Shown: positions 41,454-47,510 of the stretch, in pieces
Position numbering within the stretch: the stretch's first letter is position 1
Layout of the letters: each line of letters opens with the position of its first letter
Assembly: GCA_019414325.1 (NCBI GenBank)
Contig: DXMG01000011.1
Location: 1 to 47,510 of the forward strand
Reading direction: 5' to 3'
Length of the DNA: 47,510 bases
Origin: Collinsella sp.
GTDB lineage: Bacteria > Actinomycetota > Coriobacteriia > Coriobacteriales > Coriobacteriaceae
Position numbers and translations under genes: made by a program
Notes under the pieces: model-generated
Told to the model about the DNA's origin: nothing
Seen by the model: the letters and a program-made list of their open reading frames with translations, nothing else
Database searches by the model: none

Positions 41454-42740
41454 ATGTCGGTCGATATAGCCACGTACGTCCACGATCTTGCCGTTGCCGC
41501 CAAGGCAGCGTCGGCCTCGCTTGCCACGGCGAGCGATGAGCAGCGTCAGGAGGCCGTGCGCGCCATGGCCGCGGCGCTGCACGATGGCGTCGATTCCATC
41601 GTTGCCGCCAACGAGCTCGATATGTCCGCCGCGCGCGATGCGGGCACTTCGGCCGGTCTGCTCGACCGTCTGCTGCTGACGCCTGAGCGCGTCGAGGGCA
41701 TGGCCGCCGGTTTGGAGAAGCTCGCCGAGCTGCCCGATCCCGTCGGCCGCGTGCTCGACCACCGCGTGCTTGCAAGCGGCGTGGACCTGACCCGCGTGAG
41801 CGTGCCGCTGGGCCTGGTCGCCATGGTCTACGAGGCGCGCCCCAACGTGACGGCCGACGCCGCAGGCATCTGCATCCGTACCGGCAACGCCTGCATTCTA
41901 CGCGGCGGCTCGCTGGCCTATCACTCGTGTGCCATGATCGCCGAGCTGCTGGCCGATGCGCTCGAGGCCAAGGGCTTCCCGCGCGAGGCCGTGTCGATGA
42001 TCGAGTCCACCGACCGCGAGGCCACCGGCGAGCTCATGAAGCTCCGCGGTATTGTCGACGTACTCATTCCGCGCGGAGGTGCAGGCCTGATCCAGCGCTG
42101 CGTGCGCGAGTCGCTTGTGCCGGTGATCGAGACGGGCACGGGCAACTGCCACATCTACGTGCATGAATCCGCCGACTTTGATAAGGCGCTCAACATTATC
42201 GTTAATGCCAAGACCCAGCGCGTAGGCGTGTGCAATGCCGCCGAGTCGCTGCTGGTCGACCGTGCTGTGGCCGATGCGTTTTTGCCCGCGGTCGTGACCG
42301 TGCTGCATGACCACGGCGTGCTCATTCACGGCGACGAGGCAACCTGCGCCGCATGCGCCGATGCCGGGCTTGCCGAGGGTGATGACTACGTTGCCGCGAC
42401 TGAGGAGGACTGGGGTCGCGAGTATCTGGCGCTCGAGATGAGCGTGAAGGTCGTGGCGAGCGAGGACGAGGCCATCGCACACATCAACCGCTACGGCACG
42501 ATGCACTCCGAGGCCATCGTTGCCGAGGACACGGATGCTTGCGAGCGCTTCCTGGATGCGGTCGATGCCTCGGCCGTGTACGCCAACGCCAGCACGCGCT
42601 TCACCGACGGCGGCGAGTTTGGCCTGGGCGCCGAGATCGGCATCTCGACCCAAAAGCTCCATGCCCGCGGCCCCTTTGCCGCCGAGGCCCTCACCACCTA
42701 CAAATACAAGCTCCGCGGCACCGGTCAGGTCCGTCCCTAA
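41454..42740 (+). CDS. proA: Gamma-glutamyl phosphate reductase
   Basis: This 428-residue NADPH enzyme makes glutamate semialdehyde for proline. RVSVPLGLVAMVYEARPNVT, CILRGGS, IPRGGAGLI, and VIETGTGNCHIYV together with AKTQRVGVCNAAESLLV (catalytic cysteine in the last) are typical, and it ends FALTTYK-like EALTTYKYKLRG. AGGAGAAAGGGCC precedes the ATG. It is divergent from the S33 peptidase gene with about 110 bp between starts. A CCACCAC hairpin terminates it. Confidence 0.97.
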   Translation: MSVDIATYVHDLAVAAKAASASLATASDEQRQEAVRAMAAALHDGVDSIVAANELDMSAARDAGTSAGLLDRLLLTPERVEGMAAGLEKLAELPDPVGRVLDHRVLASGVDLTRVSVPLGLVAMVYEARPNVTADAAGICIRTGNACILRGGSLAYHSCAMIAELLADALEAKGFPREAVSMIESTDREATGELMKLRGIVDVLIPRGGAGLIQRCVRESLVPVIETGTGNCHIYVHESADFDKALNIIVNAKTQRVGVCNAAESLLVDRAVADAFLPAVVTVLHDHGVLIHGDEATCAACADAGLAEGDDYVAATEEDWGREYLALEMSVKVVASEDEAIAHINRYGTMHSEAIVAEDTDACERFLDAVDASAVYANASTRFTDGGEFGLGAEIGISTQKLHARGPFAAEALTTYKYKLRGTGQVRP

Positions 42741-42753
42741 CGCCCGCGCAAGA

Positions 42754-42794
42754 AAAACCACCACAAAGGTGCCTGTCCCCTTTGTGGTGGTTTT
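42754..42794. repeat. CCACCAC hairpin repeat, copy 6
   Basis: AAAACCACCACAAAGG pairs with CCTTTGTGGTGGTTTT, loop TGCCTGTCC. It lies between the convergent proA and HD genes and has A- and T-runs on both sides, so it can end both transcripts. Confidence 0.92.
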
Positions 42795-42809
42795 AGGCGG
42801 CGTGGGCGG

Positions 42810-43409
42810 TTAGGCCTGGAAGGTGTCGCGGTCGGGGGCGAAGGACTGCATGGCCGCGATGGTGCGGTCGAAGAGCTCGGGAAGCTCCCAGCCCAACATC
42901 TCGGCGCCCTGTGAAATCACGTCGCGCGAGCAGCCGGCGGCAAAGCGCTTGTCCTTGAACTTTTTCTTGAGCGACTTGGTCGTAAAGTCCATAACGCTCT
43001 TGCTCGGGCGCATGATGACTGCAGCGCCGATCAGGCCGGTGAGCTCATCGCAGGCAAACAGGATCTTTTCCATCTGCAGCTCGGGCTTGGGCAGCGAGGT
43101 GTTGAAGTCGGACGTGTGCGTCTGGATGGCGCGAATGAGCTCGGGAGACGCACCTTCGCCCTCAAGAATCTCGGCAGCATAGATGGTGTGGTTCATGGGG
43201 TCGTCCTCATGCTCCTCCCAATCCAGGTCGTGCAGCAGACCGACGATGCCCCAAAACTCCTCGTTCTCGGGGTCGAACTCGCGCGCAAAGTAGCGCATAG
43301 TGCCCTCGACCGTCTCGCCATGGGTGATGTGGAACGGGTCCTTGTTGTGCTCGTTGAGCAGTTCGAACGCGCGGTCGCGGGTGATTCCGGCGGTAAGCGG
43401 CTCTGCCAT
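42810..43409 (-). CDS. HD-domain hydrolase
   Basis: The 199-residue protein has a compact HD domain with HITHGETVEGTM, IVGLLHDLDWEEH (the HD pair), NHTIYAAEIL and AIQTHTSDF, placing the metal ligands in order. Similar small HD proteins in anaerobes are annotated as hydrolases of nucleotides or phosphate esters without proven substrate. CAAGGAG precedes the ATG. It lies between two CCACCAC hairpins, separate from the carD-like gene upstream. Confidence 0.86.
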   Translation of the reverse strand: MAEPLTAGITRDRAFELLNEHNKDPFHITHGETVEGTMRYFAREFDPENEEFWGIVGLLHDLDWEEHEDDPMNHTIYAAEILEGEGASPELIRAIQTHTSDFNTSLPKPELQMEKILFACDELTGLIGAAVIMRPSKSVMDFTTKSLKKKFKDKRFAAGCSRDVISQGAEMLGWELPELFDRTIAAMQSFAPDRDTFQA

Positions 43410-43463
43410 AAGAGACTCCTTGTGCTCGTGGGTATCGATGAGAATGAATACTACTAGAACAAG

Positions 43464-43504
43464 AAAACCACCACAAAGGTGCCTGTCCCCTTTGTGGTGG
43501 TTTT
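43464..43504. repeat. CCACCAC hairpin repeat, copy 7
   Basis: It is identical in stem and loop to copy 6. It lies 14 bp beyond the carD-like stop, so on the minus strand it serves as its terminator; the T-run is on both strands. Confidence 0.92.
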
Positions 43505-43517
43505 TGGCGCGGTTGGG

Positions 43518-44003
43518 TTAGTTGAGGGTGGCTTGGGCTAGGCGGGCTTCGGCGTCCTCCTCGGTGACGCCCAAGGCCACTGCGAACTCCTCGATGGAGC
43601 GGCGCTTGGCTTCCTTGAGTACGCGCATGTAGTAGGAGCTGGGCTTTTTATCGGCTTCCTCGGCCTGGCGAATGCGGTGCATCATGGTCTTTGCCACGCG
43701 GACCGTCTCGGGCGCACCCAGCTTGAGCTGCTGCTTAAAGTGCGTCTCCTCGAGCGAGCTGTTGCGCTCGGTGAAGGTGTCGCACTCCAGCTCGTCATAG
43801 TGGCTCAGCAGGTGCTCGGCATCTTGCTGAGAGATGGCGGCGTGCAAACGATCGGCCTGCGCCACGGGGTACATGAGGATCGTCTGCGCATGTCCCTGCT
43901 TGGTCTCGAGCAGCAGCATGGGCTGCGGCGTGTCGTCCCTAAAACCGACGACGGTGCAGACTCCCTGACCCGGATGAATGACGTGTTGACCGATTGAGAA
44001 CAT
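43518..44003 (-). CDS. CarD-family transcriptional regulator
   Basis: This 161-residue protein has an N-terminal Tudor-like RNA-polymerase-interacting domain (MFSIGQHVIHPGQGVCTVVGF, then YPVAQADRLH) and a helical C-terminal DNA-binding domain (YYMRVLKEAKRR, EFAVALGVTEEDAEARL). CarD binds the polymerase beta subunit and stabilises open complexes at promoters, notably of rRNA. GGAGG lies 5 bp before the ATG. It is divergent from argS and sits near a probable rho gene. Confidence 0.92.
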   Translation of the reverse strand: MFSIGQHVIHPGQGVCTVVGFRDDTPQPMLLLETKQGHAQTILMYPVAQADRLHAAISQQDAEHLLSHYDELECDTFTERNSSLEETHFKQQLKLGAPETVRVAKTMMHRIRQAEEADKKPSSYYMRVLKEAKRRSIEEFAVALGVTEEDAEARLAQATLN

Positions 44004-44345
44004 GCTACCTCCAACTTATACGAATTTACGTATGTCTAGAATAACACGCTGACGTGCGCAAATTCTCACTTTATGCAGGAAAAGCACACAACTCCGATAG
44101 GTAAGAGTATTCGATAACAGACGCAGCTCATTCACACCTTTATGCATTTTCAACGCCTGCATAATCTGCAGGCAGACCGGCATCTTTGAGTGACTCCATA
44201 CAAGCTGTAGTCAATTTTGTGCATATGCAATATCGATTGGCTTTACCCTGCGACAGTGCCCGTCGCTTGTGATAGAGTGCTACAAACTCTGGCTTTTGCC
44301 CTACGAGTGACCAAGAGCTCGGGGGCTTTAACACAAGGAGGATCT
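44004..44345. promoter_or_regulatory. Divergent promoter region of carD and argS
   Basis: This 342-bp AT-richer region must hold both promoters. GCCTGC (44155-44160) and GCAGGC (44168-44173) form a small inverted repeat. AAGGAGGA directly precedes argS. I see no gene; a 64-codon minus-strand frame here has no ribosome site. No clear -35/-10 pair can be assigned with confidence. Confidence 0.4.
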
Positions 44346-46199
44346 ATGCCCGAGAAGATTGAAGAGCTGGTACGCGCTGCGCTTGCTGCGGCCCAGGAGG
44401 CCGGCGACCTTTCCGCATTTGAACTTGACGATTGCGCTATCGAGCGACCGGCTGACACTTCTCATGGCGAGTGGACCTCTACCATGGCCCTGAAGTCCGC
44501 CAAGCTGGCCCACTGCGCCCCGCGCAAGATCGCCGAGGCCATCGTTGCCCATATGCCCGAGGACCCCGCGATCGAGAAGGTCGAGATCGCAGGCCCCGGC
44601 TTCATCAACTTTTACCTCTCCGTCGCCGTCAAGAATGCCATCTTTGGCGAGGCTCGCGAGAAGGGCATGGACTTCGCTAAGTCCAACGTCGGTGGCGGCC
44701 TGAAGACCCAGGTCGAGTTCGTTTCCGCTAACCCCGTCGGCCCCATGCACATCGGCCATGGCCGCTGGGCCGCTCTGGGCGACTCCCTTTGCCGCGTTAT
44801 GGACCATGCCGGTTACGACATCCAGCGTGAGTTCTACATCAATGACCACGGCTCTCAGATGAACACCTTCGGCAACTCCATCAGCACGCGCTATATGCAG
44901 CTTGCCGACATCATCGCCAAGCAGGGCGTGGATATCGACGAGGCTCACAAGCTGCTGGTCGCCGACCGTGACGCCTTCGTCGCCGATGAGAACGACGAAC
45001 ATCCCGAGACCCATCCGTATCAGGACAACTTTGCCGAGACCCTGGGCAAGGACTCCTACGGCGGCGACTACATCATCGATGAGGCTGCCGAGTTCTGGCG
45101 CACCGACGGCGACAAGTGGGTCAACGCCGATCCGCAGGAGCGCATGGAGAGCTTCCGCGAGCGCGGCTATGTGAAGATGGTCGACAACATGCGCGACCTC
45201 TGCCACGCCGTCAATTGCGACTTCGATCGTTGGTACTCCGAGCGTTCGCTGTATGTGAAGGACACCGAGGGTGAGACCGCCGGCACCTCTGCCGTCGACC
45301 GCGCTTTTGAGAAGCTCGACAAGATGGGCTACCTCTACACCAAGGACGGCGCCCTGTGGTTCCGCTCCACCGACTTGGGCGATGACAAGGACCGCGTCCT
45401 GATCAAGTCCGACGGCGAGTACACCTACTTCGCCTCCGACGTTGCCTATCACTGGGATAAGTTCCAGCGCGTCGACCACGTCATCGACATCTGGGGCGCC
45501 GACCACCACGGCTACATCGAGCGCGTCCGCTGCGTCTGCGACGCTCTGGGTTACCCCGGCAAGTTTGAGGTTCTGCTGGGCCAGCTCGTCAACCTGCTGC
45601 GCAACGGCAAGCCCGTCCGTATGTCCAAGCGCAAGGGCACCATGGTGACCCTGCAGGAGCTCGTCGACGAGGTTGGCTCCGACGCCGCTCGTTACACGCT
45701 CATCTCCAAGAGCTCTAACCAGATGGTCGACTTCGACATCGAGGCCGTTAAGAAGCGCGACAACTCCAATCCGGTGTACTACGTGCAGTACGCTCACGCT
45801 CGCGTCTGCTCCATCCTGCGCCGTGCCGCCGACGTTACGCCCGAGCAGGCTGACGAGATGGGCATGAAGGCCGTCGCCGCCAAGGCCATCGGTGAGAACG
45901 TCGATTACTCGCTGCTGACCGACCCGACCGAGCTCGCTCTTTCGCGTAAGCTCAACGAGCTCACCGACCTGATTGCCAGCTGCGCTCGCGACCGCGCCCC
46001 GTTCCGTCTGACGCACTTTGCTGAGGAACTCGCCGGCGACTTCCACAGCTTCTACGCTGCCTGCCAGGTTCTGCCGAGCGAGGGCCGTCCCGTCGACCCC
46101 GAGCTTTCGCGCGCCCGTCTGGCCGCTTGCGACGCCGTCCGCGTGACGCTCGCCCTGGTGCTCACCCTTGTTGGCGTTTCTGCTCCCGAGCAGATGTAA
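44346..46199 (+). CDS. argS: Arginyl-tRNA synthetase
   Basis: The 617-residue class I enzyme charges tRNA-Arg. The N-terminal Add-1 domain is followed by FVSANPVGPMHIGHGRWAALGD (HIGH), the KMSKS-like PVRMSKRKGTMV, and the C-terminal anticodon domain. The end MHFAEEL-like LTHFAEELAGDFHSFYAAC and the final VGVSAPEQM are typical ArgS endings. ATG 44346 follows AAGGAGGA. In Actinobacteria argS commonly stands close upstream of rho, as seems to be the case here. A 627-codon open frame on the opposite strand is a codon-bias shadow. Confidence 0.97.
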   Translation: MPEKIEELVRAALAAAQEAGDLSAFELDDCAIERPADTSHGEWTSTMALKSAKLAHCAPRKIAEAIVAHMPEDPAIEKVEIAGPGFINFYLSVAVKNAIFGEAREKGMDFAKSNVGGGLKTQVEFVSANPVGPMHIGHGRWAALGDSLCRVMDHAGYDIQREFYINDHGSQMNTFGNSISTRYMQLADIIAKQGVDIDEAHKLLVADRDAFVADENDEHPETHPYQDNFAETLGKDSYGGDYIIDEAAEFWRTDGDKWVNADPQERMESFRERGYVKMVDNMRDLCHAVNCDFDRWYSERSLYVKDTEGETAGTSAVDRAFEKLDKMGYLYTKDGALWFRSTDLGDDKDRVLIKSDGEYTYFASDVAYHWDKFQRVDHVIDIWGADHHGYIERVRCVCDALGYPGKFEVLLGQLVNLLRNGKPVRMSKRKGTMVTLQELVDEVGSDAARYTLISKSSNQMVDFDIEAVKKRDNSNPVYYVQYAHARVCSILRRAADVTPEQADEMGMKAVAAKAIGENVDYSLLTDPTELALSRKLNELTDLIASCARDRAPFRLTHFAEELAGDFHSFYAACQVLPSEGRPVDPELSRARLAACDAVRVTLALVLTLVGVSAPEQM

Positions 46200-46245
46200 G
46201 CTGCGGGTCATTTGACCGTGTAGGTTCGGCTTTGCTGAGCCCTAT

Positions 46246-46275
46246 AAGCCCGATCTCCATGCGGAGGTCGGGCTT
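46246..46275 (+). terminator. argS terminator
   Basis: AAGCCCGATCTCC pairs with GGAGGTCGGGCTT (one G-U pair), followed by a T-run, 47 bp after the stop. Confidence 0.93.
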
Positions 46276-46324
46276 TTTGCATAAACGCCGGCGTATTGAC
46301 GAATTTGGGGCTGCTGGAAATACG

Positions 46325-46474
46325 AAACTATGCCGGTTTACTACGATGAATTGAGAAATGCCAACCACGCCGGCTTTTCGCTAAAAAGTGCAAGGCATCT
46401 ACCTGCGGTTTTAGTTCAACAAGTTTCGGAGTGGTCGCGGTTGAGCGATTCATCGTAGTAAACCGCCATAGTTT
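46325..46474. repeat. 150-bp inverted-repeat element upstream of rho
   Basis: Arms 46325-46351 and 46448-46474 (27 bp) match at 26 positions (core GGTTTACTACGATGAAT), around 96 bp. Inside, on the minus strand, a CCGCAGGT...TTG stretch resembles the interior of 20426-20548. No gene is seen within. The remainder of the 46200-46730 gap holds the argS terminator, a 27-bp repeat and a promoter. Confidence 0.8.
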
Positions 46475-46528
46475 TGGCGGAGGCAGTCAGATTTGTGGGC
46501 GGTAAACCAAAGAGTGTCCCTTTTGAAT

Positions 46529-46555
46529 AGTCGTTTAAGAACGTCTCCAATGACT
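46529..46555. repeat. 27-bp AGTC...GACT repeat
   Basis: It matches 27197-27223 at 26 of 27 positions and has weakly self-complementary ends (AGTC and GACT) around an ACGTCTCC core. It lies directly before the rho promoter here and before pckA in the other copy. Confidence 0.75.
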
Positions 46556-46558
46556 AAG

Positions 46559-46586
46559 TTGCAGGTGACGGCGGTTGTGTTACACT
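46559..46586 (+). promoter_or_regulatory. Probable rho promoter
   Basis: TTGCAG (46559-46564), 16 bp and TACACT (46581-46586) are followed by a 5' leader of about 135 nt. Long leaders are known for rho genes that control their own termination. Confidence 0.55.
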
Positions 46587-46730
46587 AACGCTGCGTATAT
46601 GACGCAAATATCTCGATACAGATCAATGATGTCCGTCGGTATTTGACGGAGCTAGACTGTTTAGCCGCCCTGAAGGTTTATGCAGGGAGCATGTGATCAC
46701 AGGGCTTGAAAAGAAAGTTGAGCAAACACT

Positions 46731-47510
46731 GTGTCTGATCAACAGCAAGAAAACGAAATAACGACGACGCAAGCCGCTCCCGCTGCACCGGTTGCGTCGG
46801 ACCAGGTCGCGGCGCCCGCGCAAACCTCGGCTCCTGAGACGCCTAAGGCTGCAACGGTTGAGAAGGCCGTGCCTGCAACTGGTGAGGAGGCTGCTCCGGC
46901 AAAGCCCAAGCGCACGCGCCGCACGGCCAAGCCTGCCACTGACGGCGAGGAGGTCACCAAGCCCAAGCGCCGTACCACGCGCACGACGCGCGCCAAGCGC
47001 ACCGTTGCAGCTGACTCCTCGGCGCCGATTTCCGATGAGGTCGCGCAGGCACGTGCGTTGGCGCAGATTAGCGAGGCTCAGGTGGTGCGTGCCCGCCGTC
47101 GTGCTGCCGAGCGCGAGGCCGCGGCTCTGACCGAGCTTGCAGCTCCGTCTGTGCCCGAGACGCCTGCCGCCGACCAACCGACCGAGAAGCCGGCACCGCG
47201 CACACGCCGTCTCACGGCTGCTAAAGCCGAGCAGGTTGCTGAACAGGCAGCCCACGAGCTCACTGAGGCTTCGGTCCGTTCCGCGGCAGGGGAGGGCACA
47301 TCGCCTGCTGAGCCCGCTGCGCCTGTCGAGGCCAGCGAAGTTCCCGTTGTCGATCCGGCTTTGCGCCCGCACCGTCGCGGTCGCAAGCCCAAGGCCTTCG
47401 TCGAGGCAGAGAAGGCCGCAGCCGCAGCTGCAGCCGCTCGGGATGCTGCGGCGACCGCCGAGTCTGCAACCGCTGCCGATGCACCCGCCCAGGATGCTAC
47501 GACTTCCGAG
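46731..47510 (+). CDS. rho: Probable transcription termination factor Rho, disordered N-terminal part
   Basis: An open frame runs from GTG 46731 to the window end (260 codons) and reads VSDQQQENEITTTQAAPAAP.... An upstream in-frame stop (46719-46721) fixes GTG as the only likely start. The visible part is a low-complexity Ala/Pro/Glu/Lys/Arg region with basic patches (KPKRTRRTAKP, KPKRRTTRTTRAKR, RPHRRGRKPKAF). Actinobacterial Rho proteins carry such long Arg/Lys-rich extensions before the RNA-binding and ATPase domains, and rho commonly follows argS. None of the catalytic domain is in the window, so the call rests on context and composition. Other basic, intrinsically disordered proteins remain possible. 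Confidence 0.6.
   Translation, partial: MSDQQQENEITTTQAAPAAPVASDQVAAPAQTSAPETPKAATVEKAVPATGEEAAPAKPKRTRRTAKPATDGEEVTKPKRRTTRTTRAKRTVAADSSAPISDEVAQARALAQISEAQVVRARRRAAEREAAALTELAAPSVPETPAADQPTEKPAPRTRRLTAAKAEQVAEQAAHELTEASVRSAAGEGTSPAEPAAPVEASEVPVVDPALRPHRRGRKPKAFVEAEKAAAAAAAARDAAATAESATAADAPAQDATTSE

Noticed and set aside
44140..44334. 64-codon minus-strand frame upstream of argS
   Set aside because: No ribosome site, no recognisable domain, and it lies in the divergent promoter region.
44328..46211. 627-codon open frame on the minus strand
   Set aside because: It covers argS almost exactly on the opposite strand, is built of Val/Gly/Asp/Leu-rich shadow sequence and has no homology that I recognise.
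46623..47372. 249-codon minus-strand frame
   Set aside because: It is antisense to the frame that starts at GTG 46731. The plus-strand frame is continuous to the window end, follows a promoter, and fits rho after argS.

Overview
The window looks like chromosomal DNA of a high-GC Coriobacteriia gut bacterium, most likely Collinsella or a close relative. This rests on the codon use, the argS-to-rho order known from Actinobacteria, ATP-type PEP carboxykinase, CarD, a recognisable Coriobacteriia family of nuclease-like proteins, and many short palindromic elements between genes. The genus is an inference from gene content, not a database match. No CRISPR array, insertion sequence or prophage was seen.

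Layout. 1-8.4 kb: end of a HAD phosphatase, a DtxR/MntR-type metal regulator, a zinc/cadmium efflux operon (ArsR sensor, separate HMA protein, P1B-ATPase) with three matching operators, a PD-(D/E)XK-like protein, a DnaQ-type exonuclease and a putative manganese transporter whose promoter shares a word with that of the DtxR-like gene. 8.5-14 kb: YaiI, a DUF308 membrane protein, a nitroreductase behind a DtxR-like box, two tandem histidine phosphatases, a DUF1015-like protein and an M20 peptidase. 14-21 kb: a second nuclease-like paralogue, serC-serA, and a compact two-gene unit (MazG-fold dCTPase-like protein plus GIY-YIG/DUF2075 helicase) that is the best candidate for an undescribed defence module. 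A gene-poor stretch at 20.3-21.0 kb is packed with inverted repeats.

21-36 kb: K+/H+ antiporter, metallophosphoesterase, flippase, lactate permease, pckA, a B3/B4-domain protein with a structured leader, MarR, DegV, an MGMT-like protein, trpS, a WecA/TagO-type transferase, a probable 6S-like RNA and a PflX-type radical SAM enzyme. 36-47.5 kb: tRNA-Ala(CGC), a tail-anchored coiled-coil protein, pncB, proB and proA flanking an oppositely oriented proline iminopeptidase-like gene, an HD hydrolase, CarD, argS and the 5' part of a probable rho gene running off the window.

Physiologically the genes cover metal homeostasis, serine, proline and NAD synthesis, lactate uptake and gluconeogenesis, and translation. 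The most distinctive feature of the DNA itself is the intergenic space. Seven near-identical CCACCAC hairpins follow genes. Several other hairpin types share a GGGAC core. At least four longer inverted-repeat elements have arms about 90-100 bp apart.
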